This document shows positions 9,501-16,147 of a stretch of 64,000 nt of DNA, piece by piece (within the stretch, counting starts at the first letter, position 1; each line of letters starts with the position of its first letter). The DNA lies in assembly GCA_963204835.1 (NCBI GenBank), contig CAUJHJ010000055.1:1-64000 (forward strand). The letters run 5' to 3'. The DNA is from Pseudomonadota bacterium. GTDB taxonomy: Bacteria; Pseudomonadota; Gammaproteobacteria; Steroidobacterales; Steroidobacteraceae. The notes beneath the pieces were generated by a model. The model was given only the letters and a program-made list of their open reading frames with translations, did no database searches and was not told the origin of the DNA. Both the position numbers and the translations under genes were made by a program.

Positions 9501-10097
9501 GGCGACGCCGCCGCGGGCAAGGGCTTTGGCCTCGGGCTCGCCATCGCGGACCGCATCGCGCGGCGGCTCGGGCACCGGCTCATCGTGCGCTCCACGCCCG
9601 GGCGCGGCTCGCTGTTCGCGGTCGAGGTGCCGCGCGGCACGGCGGCGCCGGTGCTCGCGCGGCCCGCCCGACGAGCGCCGGCCACGGGCTCGCTGGATGG
9701 AGTGCGCGCGCTCGTGATCGACAACGATGCCGCAGTGCTGCGTGCGATGGTCGCGTTGCTCGAATCATGGCGCTGCGAGGTGCGTGCGGCAGGCGCGGAA
9801 CGGGAGCTGCCGCCGCTCGAGGGCTGGTGCCCCGACGTGCTGATCGTCGACTATCACCTCGACGACGGCGTCACGGGCCTCGCGGTGGCGGCGCGGATCC
9901 GTGCCGCGATCGGCGCCGACCTGCCGCTGGTCGTGATCACTGCCGACGCAGCCGACGCCATCCGCGACGAAGTCGAGGCCGCGGGCGGCGCCTGCCTGCG
10001 CAAGCCGGTGCGGCCGCTCGCACTGCATAGCGTGCTGCGCCGGGCGGTGCTGCACGCGGCCGATCAGCCGTCGAGGGACAGCGGCTCCGCGTCCTGA
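6579..10097 (+). CDS. CrbS-like hybrid sensor histidine kinase with SLC5 transporter domain
   Basis: This 1172-residue inner-membrane sensor has, in order: a sodium/solute symporter (SLC5) domain (about 1-510), a linker resembling the STAC region (about 550-620), a PAS domain from about 646, a HisKA with ASHDVLQPLNA (His near 807), a HATPase with NAIRYTA, DTGPGIAS and GFGLGLAI, and a C-terminal receiver with VDYHLDD (Asp near 1090). This is the order of CrbS/ErcS-type kinases, which act with CrbR on acetyl-CoA synthetase expression in Vibrio and Pseudomonas; CbrA lacks the receiver. It is tail-to-tail with the CrbR-like regulator, overlapping by 34 bases. Acetate or 3HB sensing is inferred. 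Confidence 0.9.
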   Translation: MLTPWLIALLGLAYVGVLFVVAHLGDRMAAEGRGLALRPWVYSLSLAVYCTSWAFYGTGGQSSKLGWWLPPTYAGTILLFLLGSRFLGKMIRLGRKQKITSIADFLAARYGRDPRVAVLVTIVAVCGLTPYIALQLKAIDISFVALAGIDGNAGRAFFDTAIVVAIALAAFAILFGTRHADATEHHPGMMLALAFESLVKLGALLAVGAFVTFGLFDGPAELAARVAADPQVRALREAARPAGHYLALTVLGVLAIFCLPRQFHVAVVENAGPRDLQIARWLFPLYLVAISLFVLPVANAGLVTFGANALDPDLFVLNLPLAAGQPALALLTFIGGLSAATGMVIVACIALSTMVCNEIAMPALLHLFPALRRRADLTGLLLRVRRVAIVLLLAAAYVYYRSIAYLGALAEIGEIAMAAAALFGPLVFAALYWKRANAAGALTGLACGFAVWLYTLIVPVFASAGYLPASLVATGPFGLAWLRPTALLGIEGVNPLAHGLAASLLATAAGLVAGSLATRRTLVDRIQAVAFVDAADGGHSEHPGARPGALTLRELRALVAQFVGSHRTAEHFAQFHGGEDAAGGAAARRASAAQLESAQRLLGSVIGAASARRVIDAAVSGKELVLEDVVSIVDRASRALEFNRDLLQATMENVSQGISVVDDELRLVAWNQRYLKLFDYPPDLLYIGKPILEVLEFNAARGELGAGDAALLVARRMAHLRRGTDYVYQRVGPDGTVLEIRGNRMPGGGFVTSYTDVTEYKRTEAALEQRVTERTRALSAMNEELAVAKAAAERANLGKTRFLAAASHDVLQPLNAAGLFAGALLQKLERPEHKGLVGDIENCLRTAEGVLTDLLDISKLDAGVVQAQESDVPVRELFGALEAEFALSARARGLELRMRSGDAIARSDAKLLRRVLQNFVANAIRYTAAGGVLVACRRRGGLLRIEVRDTGPGIASDQLGRIFEEFYRAPTARTGDAAAGKGFGLGLAIADRIARRLGHRLIVRSTPGRGSLFAVEVPRGTAAPVLARPARRAPATGSLDGVRALVIDNDAAVLRAMVALLESWRCEVRAAGAERELPPLEGWCPDVLIVDYHLDDGVTGLAVAARIRAAIGADLPLVVITADAADAIRDEVEAAGGACLRKPVRPLALHSVLRRAVLHAADQPSRDSGSAS

Positions 10098-10741
10098 ATC
10101 TCGAGCGAGCGGAACGCGAGTGTCGCCTGCGTGCGGTTGCGCGCGCCGAGCTTGGCGAGCGTCGCGGAGACGTGCGCCTTGGTGGTCTGCTCGGTGATGC
10201 CGAGCTCGGCCGCGATCTGCTTGTTGGGCTTGCCGAGCGCGAGCAACTCGAGCACGCGGAACTGCTGTGGAGTCAGGCTCGCGAGGCGCGCTGCGATCGC
10301 GACCTGGCCCGCGGCCGCGTTGCCGCCCGCCTCGAGCGCAGCCGCCGGAAACCACTGGCCGCAGTCGAGCACCGCGCGGATCGCGGCGATGAGATCGCCG
10401 AGCGGCGCCGATTTCGGCACGTAACCGGCGGCGCCGAAGGCGAGCGCGGCGCGGGCGGCGTCGGCGCCCTCGTTGGCCGATACCACGATCACGGCCATGC
10501 CGGGATGCTGGCTGCGCAGCCAGGCGAGCGGCGCAAAGCTGCGGCTGCCCGGCATCATCAGGTCGAGCAGCACGAGGTCGGCATCGGGCGCGCCGGCGGC
10601 GGCGGCGCGCAGCGCCACGGCGTCGGCCACCTCGATCACCACGGCTCCACCCATGGCTTCCTCGACCGCGCGGCGCAGCGCCGCGCGAAAGAGCGGATGG
10701 TCGTCCGCGATCAGCACCGTGCGACGGGCGGGTTCGTGCAT
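10064..10741 (-). CDS. CrbR-like LuxR-family response regulator
   Basis: The 225-residue regulator has a receiver domain (ADDHPLF near 12-18, phospho-acceptor D60 in VLLDLMMPG) and a C-terminal LuxR-type HTH from about 155 to 205 (LTPQQFRVLELLALGKPNKQ). This matches the CrbR/ErdR/AgmR group that partners SLC5-type hybrid kinases. ATG 10741 directly precedes the receiver and is better than the long upstream extension, which runs antisense through the next gene. It converges on, and overlaps by 34 bases, the cognate kinase gene, so the two are probably expressed separately. Its likely target acs begins at 63471, about 53 kb away. Confidence 0.9.
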   Translation of the reverse strand: MHEPARRTVLIADDHPLFRAALRRAVEEAMGGAVVIEVADAVALRAAAAGAPDADLVLLDLMMPGSRSFAPLAWLRSQHPGMAVIVVSANEGADAARAALAFGAAGYVPKSAPLGDLIAAIRAVLDCGQWFPAAALEAGGNAAAGQVAIAARLASLTPQQFRVLELLALGKPNKQIAAELGITEQTTKAHVSATLAKLGARNRTQATLAFRSLEIQDAEPLSLDG

Positions 10742-10825
10742 GCTTGCGCATTGTCGCAGGACGGCGGGCCGGCCGCATTCTGCCGCCCGTGCTACCCTGC
10801 ACTGCCCGGTCGCCGCGCAAGGCCC

Positions 10826-12106
10826 ATGGTTTCCGCCGAAATCCTCGTCATCCTGGTCCTCGTCCTGCTGAACGGCTTCTTCGCGCTGGCCGAAATGGCG
10901 CTCGTGTCCTCGCGGCGCGCACGCCTGCAGGTCCGGGCGGAGCAGGGCAGCCGCGGTGCTCGCGTCGCGCTCGCGCTGCTCGAGGACTCGACCAGCTTCC
11001 TCTCCGCCGTGCAGATCGGCATCACGCTGATCGGCATCGTGACGGGCGTGTATAGCGGCGCGACGCTTGCGGCGCAGCTCGACGACGTGATCGCGGCTTG
11101 GGGCGTCCCGATGGCGTACGCCGAGGAGATCGCGTTCTCGGCGATCGTCGTCGCGGTCACGTTCGTGACGCTGATCCTCGGCGAGCTCGTGCCGAAGCGC
11201 ATCGCCCTCGAGAATGCCGAGGGACTCGCGATCCTGGTCGCGCCGTTGATGCGCGGATTCTCGGTCGCGATGACACCCTTCGTGTGGCTGCTGCGCGGCA
11301 CGGTCGATGTGCTGCTGAAGATCGTGCCGGTGCCGGCGGCCTCGCAGAAGTCGGTGACCGAGGACGACGTGCGCGCGATGATCGCCGAGGGCACGCGCTC
11401 CGGCGTCTTCCTCGCGAGCGAAAAGCGGCTGATCGAAGGCGTGCTCGCGCTCGCCGACCAGCGCGTCGGCGCGGTGATGGTGCCGCGCCAGGACATCGTC
11501 TGGCTCGATCTCGACGAGCCGCTGGCGAAGCTGTGGCAGGAAGCCAAGGAGAGCGGCCATGCGCGCTTCCTCGCGGCCCACGGTTCGCTCGAGCAGCTCG
11601 CGGGCGTGCTGACGCTCGCCAACCTGAGTGAAGCCCTGCGCCGCGGCAGCCTCGACCCGGATCACGACCTGATGCCGGCGCTGCACGTGCCGGAGAGCAT
11701 CACCGTCATGCAGATGCTGGACCAGTTCCGCCGCTCGAGCACGCATCTCGCCGTGGTGATCGACGAGTACGGCGCGGTGGAAGGGGTGGCGACGCCGATC
11801 GACATCCTGAAGGCGATCGCCGGCGAGCTGCCGGACGTCGGCAGCCGCGAGCGGCCGGAGATCGTTGCGCGCGAGGACGGTTCGCTGCTGATCGACGGCC
11901 ACCTGCCGATCGACGAGCTGCAACGTGCGCTCGGGCGGCGGGACATGGCATCGGTCGACTACCACACGGCCGCGGGCTTCGTGCTCGCTCGCCTCGGCCG
12001 CATCCCGCAGGCGGGCGACGTCGTCACCTGGCGTGGCCTGCGATTCGAGGTGATCGACATGGACGGCAAGCGGATCGACAAGTTGCTCGCGGTGCGCGCG
12101 GGCTGA
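10826..12106 (+). CDS. HlyC/CorC (CNNM) family protein with CBS domains
   Basis: The 426-residue membrane protein has an N-terminal CNNM/DUF21 domain with about four hydrophobic segments (1-190, including LGELVPKRIALENAE), a CBS pair (about 205-330, with VMVPRQDI and VVIDEYGAVEGV), and a C-terminal CorC/HlyC domain (about 340-426). Such proteins are linked to magnesium/cobalt transport or resistance; older hemolysin labels are not informative. ATG 10826 is the first start that gives the hydrophobic N-terminus. It is divergent from the CrbR-like gene and convergent with the CapA-like gene. Confidence 0.9.
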   Translation: MVSAEILVILVLVLLNGFFALAEMALVSSRRARLQVRAEQGSRGARVALALLEDSTSFLSAVQIGITLIGIVTGVYSGATLAAQLDDVIAAWGVPMAYAEEIAFSAIVVAVTFVTLILGELVPKRIALENAEGLAILVAPLMRGFSVAMTPFVWLLRGTVDVLLKIVPVPAASQKSVTEDDVRAMIAEGTRSGVFLASEKRLIEGVLALADQRVGAVMVPRQDIVWLDLDEPLAKLWQEAKESGHARFLAAHGSLEQLAGVLTLANLSEALRRGSLDPDHDLMPALHVPESITVMQMLDQFRRSSTHLAVVIDEYGAVEGVATPIDILKAIAGELPDVGSRERPEIVAREDGSLLIDGHLPIDELQRALGRRDMASVDYHTAAGFVLARLGRIPQAGDVVTWRGLRFEVIDMDGKRIDKLLAVRAG

Positions 12107-12136
12107 GCGTCGGGCTGCGGGCGGGCGCCGCGCGCT

Positions 12137-13258
12137 TCAGCGGGCCGTCACGTTGCCGTCGTCCTCGAGCACGAGCGCGCCGTCCGGGAACGCCTCCGCG
12201 GTCAGCGAGCGCATGAGCAGGAGTGCCCGGCCTTCCGGATCGATCGACGGGCCGTCCGGCCGCAACTGGACCGTGGAGTCGATATGGCCGCCGCGGAAGC
12301 GGCCCTCGGCGTCGAGGCGCGCGGTGAGGATCGGCGCGATGCCGCGGTTGCCTTCGACGCGTATCCCGTAATAGGTCGCGAAATTGCCGAGGCTGTAGGC
12401 GATCAGGCGATCGCGATACAGCTCCATCGCACGCGGGACATGCGGGCCGTGGCCGATGAGCAGGTCGGCGCCGGCGTCGACCATGGCGTGCGCGAACATC
12501 ACGACGTCGCCGCGATCCTCGCCGGCGTAGAACTCGCGCGCGAACGGCAGCCTCTCCGCGCCGTCGCCCTCGGCGCCCGCGTGGAACGACACGATCACGA
12601 TGTCGTTGGCCGCGGCGAGCGCCCGCACGCGCTCCACGGCGATTTCATGGTCGTTGAGGGAGTTCGCGCCGACGTTCGGCGCAAACGCGATCATCGCGAC
12701 GCGGACGCCCTTCACGACCATCTCCGCCCACGTGCCCTCGCGGCCGGAGTGGCGGATGCCGACCGCGTCGAGCGCCGCCATGCTCGAGTCGCGGCCCGCC
12801 TCGCCGAAGTCGCGTGCGTGGTTGTTCGCGAGGCTGAGTGCGTCGAAGCCCGCGGCGGCGAGATACGCCGCGTAGCGGGTCGGCGTGCGAAAAAGGAAGC
12901 AGCGCGTCGAGCTGCCGCACTGCTTGGCGGGCTCGCCCCCGTCCATCAGCACGCCCTCGAGGTTGCCGAAGGCGATGTCCGCCGCCGACAGGATCGGCGC
13001 GACGTGGCGCAGGAAGCCGGCGCCGTCGTCGTCCGGCAGGATGTCCCTCGGGTAGTCGGTACCGAGCATGATGTCGCCGACCGACGCGATCGATACCAGG
13101 GTCGGCGGCGGTGGCGCGACGGCTTCGGCGGGAGGCGGCGCCGGTGCGGCGGGTGGCGCGGATGCGCAGCCGGCGAGTGCCGTCGCCGCGACGGCCAGGA
13201 TCGTGGCGGCCCGCCATGCGAAGCGACCGGGCGGCCTGCCCGACGGCTGCGGCCCCAT
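12137..13258 (-). CDS. CapA/PgsA-family metallophosphatase-like lipoprotein
   Basis: The 373-residue protein has a lipoprotein signal (ALAGC near residue 32), a proline/alanine linker, and a PGA_cap (CapA) domain. Conserved motifs present are SVGDIML, FGNLEG, ANNHARD, SFHAG and IGHGPH...SLGNFA. These are the usual metal-site positions of the family, so the enzyme could be active. Family members act in polyglutamate capsule synthesis or as phosphodiesterase-like enzymes of unknown substrate; no capsule genes are adjacent. ATG 13258 lies two bases after the SPOR gene; a TTG at 13264 would overlap it. It is likely the last gene of the argS-SPOR operon. Confidence 0.85.
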   Translation of the reverse strand: MGPQPSGRPPGRFAWRAATILAVAATALAGCASAPPAAPAPPPAEAVAPPPPTLVSIASVGDIMLGTDYPRDILPDDDGAGFLRHVAPILSAADIAFGNLEGVLMDGGEPAKQCGSSTRCFLFRTPTRYAAYLAAAGFDALSLANNHARDFGEAGRDSSMAALDAVGIRHSGREGTWAEMVVKGVRVAMIAFAPNVGANSLNDHEIAVERVRALAAANDIVIVSFHAGAEGDGAERLPFAREFYAGEDRGDVVMFAHAMVDAGADLLIGHGPHVPRAMELYRDRLIAYSLGNFATYYGIRVEGNRGIAPILTARLDAEGRFRGGHIDSTVQLRPDGPSIDPEGRALLLMRSLTAEAFPDGALVLEDDGNVTAR

Positions 13259-13260
13259 GC

Positions 13261-13824
13261 TCAATCCCCGACGCGGATCACGAGCGCGTCGATGTCAGCG
13301 GCCCGCAGCCGGTCGCGCACGCGGTTGAGTTCCCTGAGATCGGAGATCGGCCCGATGCGCACGCGATGCCACACGTCGGCATCGACCGCGACCCGCTGCA
13401 CCACCGCCTGGATGCCCTGCAGCGCGAGCTGCGAGCGCACGCGCTCGGCATCGGGCTGGTTGCGATAGGACCCGGCCTGCAGCACGTAGACGCCGGGCCG
13501 CTCGACCGTCGATGCGGGCGCGTCCGGCTTCACGTCACGGTCCTTCTCCGGCACCACGACTTCGAACTTCGGCAGCATCTCGTAGAAATCGTACTGCGCG
13601 CCACCCGCCTCATCGCCCGCCGGCGCGGCCTCGGCCGGCGCGGCCGCGCGCGGCTCGGGGCGGGGTTGCGCGGCGGCGGGTTGCAATGCGCGCTGGTTCA
13701 TCACGACGAACACGAGCAGCGCGACGGCTAGCCCGCAGGCAAGGCCGTAGCCGAACTGGCGATAGCGGCCGGCGTCGAAGCCGCTGCCCTTGACCGACTT
13801 GTAGTCGCGCGCGGTCGGCCTCAC
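13261..13824 (-). CDS. SPOR-domain membrane protein
   Basis: The 187-residue protein has a short cytoplasmic N-terminus, one membrane segment (about 25-42, GLACGLAVALLVFVV), an Ala/Pro/Glu-rich periplasmic linker and a C-terminal SPOR domain (about 110-187, starting VYVLQAGSY). SPOR domains bind denuded septal peptidoglycan, so a cell-division role as in FtsN is plausible. The start is GTG 13824: its GTGA overlaps the argS stop by four bases, indicating translational coupling. An FtsN-like gene downstream of argS is a common arrangement in gammaproteobacteria. Confidence 0.9.
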   Translation of the reverse strand: MRPTARDYKSVKGSGFDAGRYRQFGYGLACGLAVALLVFVVMNQRALQPAAAQPRPEPRAAAPAEAAPAGDEAGGAQYDFYEMLPKFEVVVPEKDRDVKPDAPASTVERPGVYVLQAGSYRNQPDAERVRSQLALQGIQAVVQRVAVDADVWHRVRIGPISDLRELNRVRDRLRAADIDALVIRVGD

Positions 13825-15584
13825 ATCGATTCCGGTGCGGACACGCCGAGGAGGCCGAGGCCGTTGCGCACCACCTGTTGCACGCCGAGCGCGAGCGCGA
13901 GGCGCGCATTGCGCAGCGCCGGGTCCTCGACGATGAAGGTCGCGGCGTTGTACCAGGTGTGGAAGGTGTTCGCGAGTTCGCGCAGGTAGTGCACGACCGT
14001 GTGCGGCGTGCGGTTGGCCGCGGCCTGGCGCACGGTCTCGGGATAGCGCACGAGCGCGGTGAGCACGGCCTGCTCGTGCTCGTCGGTGAGCAGGCCGAGG
14101 TTCGCGCGGGCCGCCGCCTCGTCGTAGCGATAGCCCTTGGCGGCGAGCTGCTTCATCACGCTCGCGACGCGCGCGTGCGCGTACTGGATGTAGTAGACCG
14201 GGTTTTCGTTCGAGCGCGACTTCGCGAGCTCGAGGTCGAAGTCGAGCGGCTGGTCGTGGCTGCGCATCAGGTAAAAGAAGCGGCAGGCGTCGGTGCCGAC
14301 CTCCTCGCGCAACTGGCGCAGCGTGACGAACTGCGCGTCGCGCTTGCCCATCGGGATCTTTTCCTTGCCGCGCCACAGGCTCACGAACTGGATCAGGATC
14401 GCCTCGAGGCAGTCGGCCGGTTGGCCCATTGCGACGAGCCCGCCGCGCACGCGCGCCACGTAACCGTGGTGGTCGGCGCCGAGCACGTCGACGAGCAGCT
14501 CGAAGCCCCGCTCGCGCTTCTCGAGGTGGTAGGCGATGTCGGAGGCGAAATAGGTCTTCTCGCCGTTGGCGCGCACGACGACGCGGTCCTCGTCGTCGCC
14601 GAATTCCGTGGCGCGAAACCAGGTGGCGCCGTCCTTTTCGTAGAGGCGGCCCTGGCCACGCAATACCTCCAGCGCGTGGTCGATCGCGCCGCTCGTCGTG
14701 AGCGTCCGCTCGGAGTACCAGCGGTCGAAGCCGACGCCGAAGTCCGCGAGGTCGCCCTTGATGTCGGCGAGCATCGCCTCGAGCGAGAAATCGAGCACGC
14801 GGCGGAAGTCGACGTCGCCGAGCAGGGCGCGCATGCGCTCGATGATCGCGTCGACGTACTTGTCCTTGTCGCCGCCCGCGGGCGCATCGGGCGGGAGTGC
14901 CTCGAGCACCGCGGCGGCGGGGCGGCGGAAGGCGTCGGCCGCGACCGCCTGCAGCGCGCGGGCGAGCGCTCGCACATAGTCGCCGCGATAGCCGTTCGAC
15001 GGGAACTCGAGCGCTTCGCCGCAGGTCTCGAGGTAGCGCAGCCACACGCTCGCCGTGAGGATGTCCATCTGCCGGCCGGCGTCGTTGATGTAGTACTCGC
15101 GATGCACGGCGTAGCCGGTCGCCTCGAGCAGGTTGCCGAGCGTGGCCCCGAAGGCCGCCTGCCGGCCCGTGCCGACGTGCACCGGCCCGGTGGGGTTCGC
15201 CGACACGAACTCGAGCAGCACCTTGCGTCCGCCGCCCGGCTCGGCGCTGCGGCCGTACTTCGCGCCCGACTCGAGCACCTGCCACAGCTCATCGAGGTTG
15301 GCCGCGGCGTTCAGGTGGAAGTTGATGAAGCCCGCGCCCGCGATTTCCGCGCGCGCCACGAGCGGGCTTGCCGGCAGGGCCGCAATGATCCCGGCCGCGA
15401 GTTCGCGCGGATTGAGGCCGGCGCCCTTCGCGAGGCGCAGCGCCACGTTCGAGGCGAAGTCGCCATGCCTGGGGTCGCGGGTGCGCTCGACCACGATCAG
15501 GGCGGGGTCGGTGGGCGGCAGCCGGCCTGTGCCGCCGAGGCGATCGAGGGCCGCGGCGAGCAGTTTTTCGAGTTCGGTTTTCAA
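13821..15584 (-). CDS. argS: Arginine-tRNA ligase
   Basis: Class I aminoacyl-tRNA synthetase of 587 residues, charging tRNA-Arg in the cytoplasm. It has the N-terminal Add-1 domain (about 1-100), the catalytic domain with SANPTGPVHVGTGRQ, and a C-terminal DALR anticodon domain ending near 587. Two signatures deviate from textbook forms. The HIGH motif reads HVGT, and the KMSK loop region reads PMGKRDAQFVTL. Length and the remaining sequence are normal, so it is probably active. It heads an argS-SPOR-capA-like operon. A plus-strand EF-hand gene starts 80 bases away in the divergent direction. Confidence 0.95.
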   Translation of the reverse strand: MKTELEKLLAAALDRLGGTGRLPPTDPALIVVERTRDPRHGDFASNVALRLAKGAGLNPRELAAGIIAALPASPLVARAEIAGAGFINFHLNAAANLDELWQVLESGAKYGRSAEPGGGRKVLLEFVSANPTGPVHVGTGRQAAFGATLGNLLEATGYAVHREYYINDAGRQMDILTASVWLRYLETCGEALEFPSNGYRGDYVRALARALQAVAADAFRRPAAAVLEALPPDAPAGGDKDKYVDAIIERMRALLGDVDFRRVLDFSLEAMLADIKGDLADFGVGFDRWYSERTLTTSGAIDHALEVLRGQGRLYEKDGATWFRATEFGDDEDRVVVRANGEKTYFASDIAYHLEKRERGFELLVDVLGADHHGYVARVRGGLVAMGQPADCLEAILIQFVSLWRGKEKIPMGKRDAQFVTLRQLREEVGTDACRFFYLMRSHDQPLDFDLELAKSRSNENPVYYIQYAHARVASVMKQLAAKGYRYDEAAARANLGLLTDEHEQAVLTALVRYPETVRQAAANRTPHTVVHYLRELANTFHTWYNAATFIVEDPALRNARLALALGVQQVVRNGLGLLGVSAPESM

Positions 15585-15664
15585 GCGGCCATTTTAGCGG
15601 AACCGGGCGGTCAACCGGCAGGGTCCGCTTGCGTTATAAATGCGGAAGACGACGGAGAAAGACG

Positions 15665-16147
15665 ATGAAACCGACCCTGACGATCCTCGCACTGCTGGCC
15701 GCGCCGCTCGCCGCCCTGGCGGACGAGCCGCAACCGGACCCCGGTCGCCCGATGGCGGACGAGGCATCGCTGATCCGGCATTTCGACCGGGACGGCGACG
15801 GCCGCGTCTCGCGCAAGGAGTCGGTCGATGCGGCGGTCGAGCGCGCGAACCGGCGCTTCGATGAGCTCGACACCAACAAGGACGGCTACCTGACGCAGGA
15901 TGAAGTCAACGCCGCCCGCCAGTCCATGCGCGAGCGCGTCAAGGATCGCGTGGTCGAGCACTGGAAGGCCGCCGACAAGGACGGCGACGGCGCGATTTCG
16001 CGCAGCGAGGCGGAGGCCTCCATGCCGATGCTGGCGAGGCGCTTCGACCAGCTCGACAAGAACAAGGATGGCAAGATCACGCGCGACGAAATGCCGCAGG
16101 GCAAGCGCATGGACAACCGCGGGGCGCCGCAGCGGCCGTCAGAATAG
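15665..16147 (+). CDS. Exported four-EF-hand calcium-binding protein
   Basis: The 160-residue protein has a signal peptide (1-19, ending AALA) and four canonical EF-hand loops: DRDGDGRVSRKE, DTNKDGYLTQDE, DKDGDGAISRSE and DKNKDGKITRDE. It is expected to bind calcium in the periplasm; no catalytic domain is present. ATG 15665 follows GGAGAAAGACG, and a TATAAA box lies at 15635-15640. Its 3' end overlaps the convergent priA gene by nine bases. No partner is suggested by the neighbours. Confidence 0.85.
   Translation: MKPTLTILALLAAPLAALADEPQPDPGRPMADEASLIRHFDRDGDGRVSRKESVDAAVERANRRFDELDTNKDGYLTQDEVNAARQSMRERVKDRVVEHWKAADKDGDGAISRSEAEASMPMLARRFDQLDKNKDGKITRDEMPQGKRMDNRGAPQRPSE

Noticed and set aside
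10064-11965. A long version of the CrbR-like regulator with a 408-residue N-terminal extension
   Set aside because: The extension is antisense to the CorC-type gene and the receiver begins right at ATG 10741.
12137-13258. A capsule (poly-gamma-glutamate) locus because of the two CapA-like genes
   Set aside because: No capB or capC ligase/transport genes are near either copy, and the copies lie 14 kb apart in unrelated settings.
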